From Sphingomonas bacterium (GTDB lineage: Bacteria; Pseudomonadota; Alphaproteobacteria; Sphingomonadales; Sphingomonadaceae), in NCBI RefSeq assembly GCF_903643065.1, contig NZ_CAHJWX010000031.1:1-10108 (forward strand): 10,108 nt of DNA, given 5' to 3'. Below, in pieces: positions 1-5,980 of this stretch. The notes under the pieces were generated by a model. That model did not search any database. It was not told the origin of the DNA and worked only from the letters and a program-made list of their open reading frames with translations. The position numbers and the translations under genes are program-made. Position 1 is the first letter of the stretch, and every line of letters starts with the position of its first letter.

Positions 1-275
1 AGTCTGGCGGCTGGAGCACCGCCGCGATCGCGGGCGGCGTCGCGGCCGCCGGCGCGGCGGTGGTCGGCGCCGTGCTGACGCTACGTGGCAGCTCTGGCAA
101 GAACCTGGGCACGCAGAAGAAGCCGATCGACATCTCCGGCTCGGGCGACAAGGGCAAGGGCCATCCGCAAACGGTGCAGGACGCCGCCGGCGCGCATCAG
201 CCCGACGGCACGAACTCGTCCGCCTCGTTCAAGGCCGGCATTGCCGACGAGAACACGGTCCCCGACAAGAAGTGA
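1..275 (+). CDS. C-terminal part of a small membrane-anchored protein of unknown function (5' end outside window)
   Basis: The reading frame is open from base 3 to the TGA at 273-275, giving about 90 residues. It begins with a small-residue hydrophobic stretch rich in Ala, Gly and Val (WSTAAIAGGVAAAG and on to AVLTLRG) that looks like one transmembrane helix with glycine-zipper spacing. A polar tail of about 60 residues follows, rich in Lys, Gly, Asp and Ser and ending in PDKK. A GTG at 60-62 could be read as a start, but it lies inside the hydrophobic helix and the frame stays open to the window edge, so the true start is probably upstream. I do not recognise the family and assign no function. 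It ends just before a strong hairpin and converges with the hydrolase gene. Confidence that it is coding comes from the coherent helix-plus-polar-tail composition and the well-placed terminator. Confidence 0.6.
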   Translation, partial: SGGWSTAAIAGGVAAAGAAVVGAVLTLRGSSGKNLGTQKKPIDISGSGDKGKGHPQTVQDAAGAHQPDGTNSSASFKAGIADENTVPDKK

Positions 276-282
276 TCGCCGG

Positions 283-310
283 ACCGCCCCGGCGATCGCG
301 CCGGGGCGGT
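283..310. terminator. Hairpin between convergent genes, probable bidirectional terminator
   Basis: ACCGCCCCGGC (283-293) and GCCGGGGCGGT (300-310) form a perfect 11-bp inverted repeat around the 6-base loop GATCGC. It starts 8 bases after the plus-strand stop codon (273-275) and ends 2 bases before the minus-strand hydrolase stop codon (313-315), so it suits termination from both sides. No run of T follows on either strand, so it is not a textbook intrinsic terminator. It may work with Rho or simply protect 3' ends. Confidence 0.65.
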
Positions 311-312
311 GT

Positions 313-1071
313 TCAGCTCATCAGGAAATCGGTGATCGCCCGGCCCAGGTCGGGCTTCAGCACCGCGCTCATGTGACCGCCCGGCACCTCGATGTAGCGC
401 GCGCGCGGCAGAGCCTCCGCCAGATCGGCCGCCGAGCCGTTGTCCTGATCCTCCGCCCCGCTCACCACGCCGATCGGCAGGTCGAACGTGCGCAGAACAT
501 CGAGCGGCGTGTCCGTGAACGTGTCGATGACGCCCAGCAACGCCTCGGCATCGCCGCCCGTCGTCTTGAGGAACTGCTCCGCCAGCCACGCCGCGCTCCC
601 GCGCTCGTGCCGGCCGAGGCTGGTCAGGATGTCGCGGAAATGGCCCGCGCGGCGGCCCGTCATGGTCAGCCCCTCCAGCCCCATGCCGGCGAACACGGCG
701 CGTCGCGGCGTCGCCCCCGTGGCCAGCATGCGCGACACCGTGCGCGCGCCCAGCGAATAGCCGACCAGGTCATGATCGGTCAGCCCGAGATGCGCGACCA
801 GCGCGTGTCCGTCGCGCGTCAGCGCGTCGGGCGGATAGGCGGCGGGATCGTGCGGCTTGGCGCTGTCGCCATGGCCACGCAGGTCCGGCATGATGACGCG
901 AAAGCCCCGCGCCGCGAGCGTGGCGGCATGACCGTAGCGGATCCAGTTCGTCCAGGCGTTGGAGAAGAAGCCGTGCAACAGCATCACGGGCCGGCCCTCC
1001 CCCATCTCGCGCCAGGCAAGGCGGACGCCGTCCCAGCTGGTGAAGAAGGCGGGATCGGGTCGGCGAGCCAT
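313..1071 (-). CDS. Alpha/beta-fold hydrolase
   Basis: A 252-residue protein with the full alpha/beta-hydrolase signature. LLHGFFSN at residues 31-38 carries the HG oxyanion motif. MPDLRGHGDS at 61-70 is the usual strand-4 motif. GYSLGA at 104-109 is the nucleophile elbow with Ser106. GAEDQD at 205-210 supplies the probable acid Asp208, and GGHMSA at 231-236 supplies His233. It has no signal peptide or membrane segment, so it is probably a cytoplasmic esterase or related hydrolase. The substrate cannot be told from sequence. The ATG at 1069-1071 is preceded on the minus strand by the purine-rich run GAAGGAAAGGGG at suitable spacing, which supports this start. The gene diverges from the MarR-efflux operon across 62 bases, so the MarR protein may control it too. 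The family assignment is firm; the specific reaction is unknown. Confidence 0.9.
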   Translation of the reverse strand: MARRPDPAFFTSWDGVRLAWREMGEGRPVMLLHGFFSNAWTNWIRYGHAATLAARGFRVIMPDLRGHGDSAKPHDPAAYPPDALTRDGHALVAHLGLTDHDLVGYSLGARTVSRMLATGATPRRAVFAGMGLEGLTMTGRRAGHFRDILTSLGRHERGSAAWLAEQFLKTTGGDAEALLGVIDTFTDTPLDVLRTFDLPIGVVSGAEDQDNGSAADLAEALPRARYIEVPGGHMSAVLKPDLGRAITDFLMS

Positions 1072-1098
1072 GCGCCCCTTTCCTTCATCGGTTCGCCC

Positions 1099-1127
1099 TT
1101 GGCAATGGTGAGCGTGCTTACTATGTC
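1099..1127 (+). promoter_or_regulatory. Candidate promoter for the marR-emrAB operon
   Basis: TTGGCA (1099-1104) matches the -35 consensus at five of six bases. TATGTC lies 17 bases further on (1122-1127) and shares the TAT of a -10 box. This pair would start transcription at about 1134, which is the A of the marR ATG. An alternative -10, TACTAT (1119-1124), is a better box but leaves only 14 bases of spacer. The call is from pattern only and the -10 is weak. Confidence 0.35.
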
Positions 1128-1138
1128 CGTGACATGTC
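1123..1138. promoter_or_regulatory. Candidate MarR operator straddling the marR start codon
   Basis: ATGTC (1123-1127) and GACAT (1131-1135) form an inverted repeat around CGT. The second arm is itself part of the perfect 8-base palindrome GACATGTC (1131-1138), which contains the marR ATG at 1134-1136. Overlapping half-sites in the divergent intergenic region, right at the presumed promoter, are where autorepressing MarR dimers usually bind. The arms are short, so chance is possible. A bound dimer here could affect both the efflux operon and the divergent hydrolase. Confidence 0.4.
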
Positions 1139-1577
1139 AGACAGCATTGCGTTCCTGTTGAGCGATGTCGCGCGCCTGCTCCGCCGTCGCTTCGACGAGC
1201 GGGCCCGCGCCAGCGGCATCACGCGCGCGCAATGGCGCACGCTGCTCGTCCTGTCCCGCAACGAGGGCGTGCACCAGGGGGGGCTCGCCGAGCTGCTGGA
1301 AGTCGAGCCGATCACGCTGTGCCGCATGATCGATCGGCTCGCCGACGCGGGGCTCGTCGAACGCCGCCGTAGCCCGACCGACCGGCGGGCGTGGAACATC
1401 TACCTGGCCGATCGCGCGCGGCCGCTGCTCGATCAGCTGCGCCTGCTCGCCGACGAACTGACCGACGACACGCTGGCCGCGTTGGATACGTCCGCGCGGG
1501 ACCAGCTCACCGCGTCCCTCCTCTCCATGCGCGCGAACCTCAACGCGCCCGTCATTCACGAGGCCGTCCATGGCTGA
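1134..1577 (+). CDS. MarR-family transcriptional regulator, probable repressor of the efflux operon
   Basis: The 147-residue length is typical of MarR dimers. An N-terminal dimerisation helix (about residues 1-25) is followed by GITRAQWRTLLVL (28-40), the usual MarR helix-2 sequence. The winged helix-turn-helix follows: LAELLEVEPITLCRMIDRLA (51-70) with the recognition helix from about 58, then the wing VERRRSPTDRRAWNIYL (75-91), including the conserved Asp83-Arg84-Arg85. C-terminal helices complete the dimer. It lies first in an operon with an EmrA-type and an EmrB-type protein and overlaps the emrA start by 8 bases. By analogy with EmrR it probably represses the operon until a small aromatic ligand binds. 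The ATG at 1134 has no clear ribosome-binding site, and no alternative in-frame start is visible upstream. The ligand is unknown. Confidence 0.92.
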   Translation: MSDSIAFLLSDVARLLRRRFDERARASGITRAQWRTLLVLSRNEGVHQGGLAELLEVEPITLCRMIDRLADAGLVERRRSPTDRRAWNIYLADRARPLLDQLRLLADELTDDTLAALDTSARDQLTASLLSMRANLNAPVIHEAVHG

Positions 1578-2643
1578 TGCCGATCCCCAGCGCGACCTGC
1601 GCGTCACAGCTTCTCCCCCGCCGGAGCCCGCGCCCGCGCCCGTCCGGGCGTGGCGCCGCCCGCTCCTGATCGCGATCGTGCCACTGCTGATCGCGGTGAT
1701 CGGCGGCTATGTCTGGCTGACCGCCGGCCGGTCCGTCTCGACCGACAATGCCTATGTCCAGCAGGACCGCGTGTCCGTCTCGTCGGACGTGGCGGGTCGC
1801 ATCGTCGAGGTCGGCGCGCGCGAGAATCAGGCGGTGAAGGCGGGCGACCTGCTATTCCGCATCGACCCGGCACCCTATCGGATCGCGGTGGAACAGGCGA
1901 ACGCCGCGATCGCCAACGCGCAGGTCTCGGTGGCGACGCTGCAGGCGAGCTTCGTCGGCAAGGGCGCCGACATCCAGGCCGCGCGCGACGCGATCGCCAA
2001 CGCGCAGGAGAATTACGATCGCCAGCGCCAGCTGATGGCGAGCGGCTTCACCACTCGCGCCTCGCTGCAATCCGCCGAACACGCGCTGAGCCAGGCGCGC
2101 GCGCAGATGCTCAATGCGCAGGCATCCGCGACCGAGGCGCGCTCCAAGCTCCAGACCGGCGCCGCCGTACCCGGCGAGAACCCCGCCATTGCCGCCGCGC
2201 AGGTGCAGCGCGATCGCGCCAATCTCGACCTGACGCGGACCGCCGTGCGCGCCCCGGTGAGCGGCACGATCGCGCAGACCTCACGGTTGCAGGTCGGCAA
2301 CATGATGATCACCGGCCTGCCCGCCGTCTCGATCGTCGCCAGCAGCCGATCCTGGGTGGAGGCGAACTTCAAGGAGACCGACCTCAACAAGATGCGCGTC
2401 GGTCAGCCGGCGGAGATCAGCTTCGACGCCTATCCGGGGCTGCGCCTGCGCGGCCATGTCGAATCGATCGGCGCGGGCACTGGCTCGGTCTTCTCCGTGT
2501 TGCCCGCACAGAACGCGACGGGCAATTGGGTCAAGGTGACGCAGCGCGTGGCCGTGCGCATCGCGATCGACGACAGGAGCCCGCGCCAGCTCATCGCCGG
2601 CCAGTCGGCGGACGTGAAGGTGGACGTACGTGGCGTCCGCTAG
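1570..2643 (+). CDS. emrA: HlyD/EmrA-family membrane-fusion (periplasmic adaptor) subunit of a multidrug efflux pump
   Basis: A 357-residue adaptor in the normal size range. A short Pro-rich cytoplasmic tail leads into one membrane helix (about residues 31-51). The first biotinyl-lipoyl half follows (RVSVSSDVAGRIVEVG, then NQAVKAGDLLFRIDPAPY, about 67-103), then an alpha-helical hairpin (about 105-220), the second lipoyl half (TAVRAPVSGTIAQ, about 224-236, through PAVSIVA) and a C-terminal beta-barrel. SWVEANFKETDLNKMRVGQP (261-280) is characteristic of EmrA-type proteins. It would link the inner-membrane EmrB transporter to a TolC-type channel, which is not encoded in this window. The ATG lies 8 bases inside the end of marR, with an ACGAGG ribosome-binding site 6 bases upstream, so translation is probably coupled. 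The final 14 bases overlap emrB. The symbol reflects family membership, not proven orthology. Confidence 0.93.
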   Translation: MADADPQRDLRVTASPPPEPAPAPVRAWRRPLLIAIVPLLIAVIGGYVWLTAGRSVSTDNAYVQQDRVSVSSDVAGRIVEVGARENQAVKAGDLLFRIDPAPYRIAVEQANAAIANAQVSVATLQASFVGKGADIQAARDAIANAQENYDRQRQLMASGFTTRASLQSAEHALSQARAQMLNAQASATEARSKLQTGAAVPGENPAIAAAQVQRDRANLDLTRTAVRAPVSGTIAQTSRLQVGNMMITGLPAVSIVASSRSWVEANFKETDLNKMRVGQPAEISFDAYPGLRLRGHVESIGAGTGSVFSVLPAQNATGNWVKVTQRVAVRIAIDDRSPRQLIAGQSADVKVDVRGVR

Positions 2644-4222
2644 CCTGTCGCGCAGCCCCGCCGACGAGACGCCGGAGCCGATCATCGAACGCGCCGCGCT
2701 GCACACGTCCAACCGCCCGCTGCTCACGGTCGGCGTCATGGCGGCGACGATCATGCAGATCCTCGATTCGACCATCGCCAACGTCGCGCTGCCCCACATG
2801 CGCGCGTCGCTCGGCGCGACGGAGGACAGCATCACCTGGGTACTGACCAGCTATATCGTCGCGTCCGCCGTCGCGATCCCGATGACGGGCTGGCTCTCCG
2901 ACCGGGTCGGCAGCCGGCGGCTGTTCCTGACCTGCGTCGTCGGGTTCGTCGCCGCCTCCATGCTCTGCGGGCTGGCGACCACGCTGCCGGAGATGGTCGC
3001 GTTCCGCGTGCTTCAGGGCATCGCGGCGGCGTTCATGAACCCGCTCAGCCAGACGGTGATGCTCGACATCAACCCGCCGTCGAAACAAGCCTCGGCCATG
3101 TCGATCTGGGGCATGGGCGTGATGGTGGGGCCGATCCTGGGGCCGGTGATCGGCGGCTATCTGACGGAGAATTATGACTGGCGCTGGGTGTTCTACGTCA
3201 ACGTGCCAATCGGCGTCGCCTGTTTCGCCGTGCTCTACGCGCTGTTGCCGTCCCGACCGGTCAGCGTTCGCCGGTTCGACCTGTTCGGGTTCTCGATGCT
3301 GGCGGTCGCGATCAGCGCGTTGCAGGTGATGCTGGATCGCGGCAGCAACGCGGACTGGTTCCATTCGACCGAGATCTGGATCGAGGCGGCGGTGGTGGCG
3401 AGCGCGGCCTGGATGTTCGTCGCACATATGATGACGGCCGAGACGCCGATGTTCGCGAGGACGTTGTTCAGGAACCGTAACCTGGTCACCGGCATCGCCT
3501 TCATGTTGGTGGTGGGGGTGCTGATGATGGCGACGATGGCGCTGCTGCCGCCGATGTTGCAGTCGCTGTTCGGCTATCCCGTGATGGACACCGGGTTGCT
3601 GCTGGTCCCACGCGGCGTCGGCATCGTCCTCGCGATGGCGGTCGCGGGCCGGCTGATCGGGCGCGGCGCCGATCCGCGGGCGATGGTGGGCGTCGGGCTG
3701 GCGACCGCGGCGGCGACGCTGTGGATCATGACCGGGTGGACGCTGGAGATGGGCGCGCGCCAGTTCGTCTGGGTCGGCTTCGTCCAGGGACTGGGGCTCG
3801 GCATGATCTTCATCCCGCTCAACGTCATGAGCTTCGCCACCCTGTCGCCGGCTGCGCGGACGGAGGGCGCGAGCCTGCTCAACCTCGCGCGCAACATCGG
3901 CGGTTCGGTCGGTATCTCGCTGGTGACCGCGCTGCTGAGCCTGGGCATCCAGGTCAATCATGAGGAGCTGGGCGCGCGGCTGCCCGATCTGGGCGTGATG
4001 GGCAACGATCCACTGGTGGCGTCGATCACCGGCGGCTCCACCGACGCGCTGCTCGCGGTGGCCAACAGCATCGTCAACCAGCAGGCGGCGATGATCTCCT
4101 ACCTCGACGATTTCGTGATGATGATGGTGCTCACCCTCGCCGCCCTGCCGCTCGTGTTCGTGCTCAAGCGGCCCAAGGGATTGGCGCCGGCCAAGGCGGA
4201 CCCGGACGCGATGGGGCATTGA
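2630..4222 (+). CDS. emrB: DHA2-family (EmrB/QacA type) drug:H+ antiporter, 14-TM MFS permease
   Basis: A 530-residue polytopic protein of the size expected for 14-helix DHA2 transporters. LDSTIANVALPHM (45-57) is the helix-1 motif with Asp46, the acidic residue used in drug/proton antiport. GWLSDRVGSRRLF (87-99) is MFS motif A. FRVLQGIAAAF (125-135) is motif B with Arg127. GMGVMVGPILGPVIGGY (161-177) is antiporter motif C. The start is GTG at 2630, overlapping emrA by 14 bases, with GAAGG 9 bases upstream. The next in-frame ATG would remove most of the N-terminal tail and part of the first helix. With the EmrA-type adaptor it should form a tripartite pump exporting hydrophobic or amphipathic drugs. 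The substrate range cannot be predicted. Its stop is only 4 bases from the stop of the convergent toxin gene. Confidence 0.94.
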   Translation: MASASLSRSPADETPEPIIERAALHTSNRPLLTVGVMAATIMQILDSTIANVALPHMRASLGATEDSITWVLTSYIVASAVAIPMTGWLSDRVGSRRLFLTCVVGFVAASMLCGLATTLPEMVAFRVLQGIAAAFMNPLSQTVMLDINPPSKQASAMSIWGMGVMVGPILGPVIGGYLTENYDWRWVFYVNVPIGVACFAVLYALLPSRPVSVRRFDLFGFSMLAVAISALQVMLDRGSNADWFHSTEIWIEAAVVASAAWMFVAHMMTAETPMFARTLFRNRNLVTGIAFMLVVGVLMMATMALLPPMLQSLFGYPVMDTGLLLVPRGVGIVLAMAVAGRLIGRGADPRAMVGVGLATAAATLWIMTGWTLEMGARQFVWVGFVQGLGLGMIFIPLNVMSFATLSPAARTEGASLLNLARNIGGSVGISLVTALLSLGIQVNHEELGARLPDLGVMGNDPLVASITGGSTDALLAVANSIVNQQAAMISYLDDFVMMMVLTLAALPLVFVLKRPKGLAPAKADPDAMGH

Positions 4223-4246
4223 TGGCTCAGGTGAGTGGCTGAACCA
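4223..4246 (-). terminator. Weak hairpin at the convergent vapC/emrB ends
   Basis: TGGCTCAG (4223-4230) and CTGAACCA (4239-4246) can pair over 8 positions. In the minus-strand transcript the one non-complementary position becomes a G-U wobble, whereas in the plus-strand transcript it is a C/A mismatch. It overlaps the vapC stop codon and has no T run after it. At best it is a partial terminator or 3'-end structure. Confidence 0.25.
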
Positions 4247-4637
4247 GATCGGCGAAGGCCGTTCCAACGCATCGTGCCACCAGCTTCAGGTCGGCCGTCA
4301 CCATCGTCAGCTCGGCAGCCTCGGCGAGCGCCAGGAAAAAGCAATCGCCAGCCGCATGTCCAAGCTGAAGGCTGATCTCAAGGGCGCGACGGGAAAACGG
4401 CGCGGCCGGACGCAGGTCGATCAGCGACTCGATGATCGGCTGCGCGGCGAGCACCTGGACGCTGGTCATCTCCCCCGCTCGCGCCTTCTTCGACAAGGCA
4501 TGAGCGAGCTCGGCGCAGAGCAGATCGGGAGCCATCAGATGTTGCCCGATCAACGCCACCGCCGCGTCCCGGTCGGGCTCGGCGGCGGCCCATTTCACCA
4601 CCACGCTCGTGTCCACCACGAACGGCATGTCAGGCAT
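4227..4637 (-). CDS. vapC: VapC/FitB-type PIN-domain toxin (ribonuclease) of a type II toxin-antitoxin module
   Basis: A 136-residue PIN-domain protein of normal VapC length. The fold begins with MPFVVDTSVVVKW, whose Asp9 in VVDTSVV is the first metal-binding acid. Glu43 in LLCAELAHAL is the second, Asp98 in HAAGDCFFLALA the third, and Asp116 in VTADLKL the fourth. All the acidic residues for Mg-dependent RNA cleavage are therefore present, so it looks active. I chose the ATG at 4635-4637, which overlaps the antitoxin TGA by 8 bases, a common TA coupling. The ATG at 4626-4628 is an alternative giving 133 residues. The frame opens further upstream to 4682, but that stretch lies inside the antitoxin gene. 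The partner is the adjacent ribbon-helix-helix antitoxin. The RNA target is unknown; many VapC toxins cut tRNA. Confidence 0.9.
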   Translation of the reverse strand: MPDMPFVVDTSVVVKWAAAEPDRDAAVALIGQHLMAPDLLCAELAHALSKKARAGEMTSVQVLAAQPIIESLIDLRPAAPFSRRALEISLQLGHAAGDCFFLALAEAAELTMVTADLKLVARCVGTAFADLVQPLT

Positions 4638-4869
4638 CGCGCAGCTCGCGAATGATGACCTCGGCCGGGGTCTGCTCGACATCCGGCGTCATCGCGCGGA
4701 TCGCGGCCAGGCGGTCGATCGCATCGGCCCGGGCCACTGCCGTCAACGGCCTGAAGGTCTTCAATACATGGCGCAGTTCGGCTTCGAGCGAGCGTTCGTG
4801 ATGCTGCGCGGCCTCGCGATACGCAGCGAGCGTTTCATCATCCAGATTGCGGATCAATACCTGTCCCAT
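4630..4869 (-). CDS. vapB: FitA/VapB-like ribbon-helix-helix antitoxin
   Basis: A 79-residue protein. The N-terminal half is a FitA-like ribbon-helix-helix DNA-binding domain. The strand QVLIRNL (3-9) would insert into DNA, followed by helix A (DETLAAYREAAQHH, 11-24) and helix B (SLEAELRHVLKTF, 27-39). The C-terminal tail, with TPAEVIIRELRDA (67-79), is the part that normally wraps and inhibits the PIN toxin. It is expected to neutralise the downstream VapC and, with it, to repress its own promoter. The ATG at 4867-4869 has no Shine-Dalgarno sequence. A good promoter lies so close upstream that transcription would start at or next to this ATG. It follows asd on the same strand by 31 bases. 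The RHH assignment is strong; the FitA label over other VapB types is by sequence feel. Confidence 0.9.
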   Translation of the reverse strand: MGQVLIRNLDDETLAAYREAAQHHERSLEAELRHVLKTFRPLTAVARADAIDRLAAIRAMTPDVEQTPAEVIIRELRDA

Positions 4870-4875
4870 CCGAAG

Positions 4876-4904
4876 ATGATAGCAATTCGCTATCGCCCGC
4901 TCAA
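4876..4904 (-). promoter_or_regulatory. Toxin-antitoxin promoter, likely leaderless
   Basis: On the minus strand TTGAGC (4904-4899) is followed by exactly 17 bases and then TATCAT (4881-4876), which matches TATAAT at five of six bases. Six bases (CTTCGG) separate the -10 box from the antitoxin ATG, so the expected start of transcription is the A at 4869. The -35 box contains the TGA stop codon of asd. Spacing and box quality make this the best promoter candidate in the window. Confidence 0.65.
4878..4894. promoter_or_regulatory. 17-bp palindromic operator of the toxin-antitoxin module
   Basis: GATAGC (4878-4883) and GCTATC (4889-4894) are perfect inverted repeats separated by 5 bases (AATTC). 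The palindrome fills most of the promoter spacer and overlaps the -10 box, so a protein bound here would block RNA polymerase. The neighbouring antitoxin has a ribbon-helix-helix domain that binds such repeats as a dimer or, with the toxin, as a larger complex. Autoregulation is inferred from position and family behaviour. Confidence 0.65.
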
Positions 4905-5926
4905 TCCTTCTTCAGATAACGCCGCCCGAGCAGCTCCGCGATCTGCACCGCGTTGAGCGCGGCGCCCTTGCGCAAATTGTCGCTGACACACCACAGCGAC
5001 AGGCCGTTCTCGACCGTCGGGTCCTCGCGGACGCGGCTGACATAGGTGGCGAACTCGCCGACCGCCTCGACGGGGGTGACGTAGCCACCGTCCTCGCGCT
5101 TGTCGACGAGCATCACGCCCGGCGCCTCGCGCAGCAGGTCTTGCGCCTCCTTCGCGCTGATCTCGTCGTGGAACTCGATGTTGATCGCTTCGGAATGACC
5201 GACGAACACGGGGACGCGCACGCAGGTGGCGCTGACCTTGATCCTGGGATCGAGGATCTTCTTGGTCTCGACCACCATCTTCCATTCTTCCTTGGTCGAG
5301 CCATCGTCGAGGAAGCTGTCGATATGGGGGATGACGTTGAACGCGATCTGCTTGGTGAACAGGCGCGGCTCGGCGGAGTCGCCGACGAAGATGTTGCGGC
5401 TCTGCTCGAACAGCTCGTCCATGCCCGCCTTGCCCGCGCCGGACACCGACTGATAGGTCGCGACCACCACCCGCTTGATCCGCGCGGCGTCGTGCAGCGG
5501 CTTGAGCGCCACCACCATCTGCGCGGTGGAGCAGTTCGGGTTGGCGACGATGTTGCGCTTGGCATAGCCGGCGATCGCGTCCGCATTCACCTCCGGCACG
5601 ATCAGAGGCACGTCCGGGTCCATGCGGTACAGCGAGGAATTGTCGATCACCGTGCAGCCGGCGGCGGCGAAGCGCGGCGCGTGCAGCTTGGTGCCTTCCG
5701 AGCCGATCGCGAACAGCGCCATGTCCCAGCCGGCGGGATCGAAATGCTCGACATTTCCGACCTTGAGCATGCGCCCGGTCTCGCCATAGTCGATCTCGTC
5801 GCCCTGGCTGCGCGACGAGGCGAGCACGGCGATCTCGTCGGCCGGAAACTCGCGCTCGGCGAGGATGTTGACCATCTCGCGCCCGACGCTGCCCGTCGCG
5901 CCGACGACGGCGATCCTGTAACCCAT
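4901..5926 (-). CDS. asd: Aspartate-semialdehyde dehydrogenase
   Basis: It catalyses NADPH-dependent reduction of L-aspartyl-4-phosphate to aspartate semialdehyde, the branch-point step toward lysine/diaminopimelate, threonine and methionine, in the cytoplasm. The 341-residue length is normal. The nucleotide-binding motif is AVVGATGSVGREM (6-18). The catalytic cysteine is Cys132 in NPNCSTAQM, followed by the family-typical TYQSVSGAGKAGMDEL (157-172). The probable catalytic His244 sits in FVGHSEAINIEF, with Arg237 in VRVPV binding substrate. The ATG at 5924-5926 is preceded by GGAGAAGG, a good ribosome-binding site. It lies 54 bases after the DUF418 gene and 31 bases before the antitoxin on the same strand. 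As a normally essential gene it is probably chromosomal and native. Confidence 0.97.
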   Translation of the reverse strand: MGYRIAVVGATGSVGREMVNILAEREFPADEIAVLASSRSQGDEIDYGETGRMLKVGNVEHFDPAGWDMALFAIGSEGTKLHAPRFAAAGCTVIDNSSLYRMDPDVPLIVPEVNADAIAGYAKRNIVANPNCSTAQMVVALKPLHDAARIKRVVVATYQSVSGAGKAGMDELFEQSRNIFVGDSAEPRLFTKQIAFNVIPHIDSFLDDGSTKEEWKMVVETKKILDPRIKVSATCVRVPVFVGHSEAINIEFHDEISAKEAQDLLREAPGVMLVDKREDGGYVTPVEAVGEFATYVSRVREDPTVENGLSLWCVSDNLRKGAALNAVQIAELLGRRYLKKD

Positions 5927-5980
5927 GACCTTCTCCGATCGAGGCGCCCGGTTAGCGCGCCCCCGGCGATTGTCCAGCGA

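Noticed and set aside
85..1161. Long plus-strand open frame overlapping the hydrolase
   Set aside because: The product is Arg/Ala/Gln-rich without motifs, and it runs antisense to the hydrolase, which has a complete catalytic triad and a ribosome-binding site.
2591..4267. Very long open frame on the minus strand opposite emrB (558 codons)
   Set aside because: Its product is a low-complexity string rich in Arg, His, Asp and Gln, as expected from the complement of GC-rich codons. emrB on the plus strand has all MFS motifs, so this is a shadow.
4638..4682. Upstream extension of the VapC frame (15 extra residues)
   Set aside because: It lies inside the antitoxin gene, has no ribosome-binding site and adds residues before the normal start of the PIN fold. 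The ATG at 4635-4637 overlapping the antitoxin stop is the usual arrangement.
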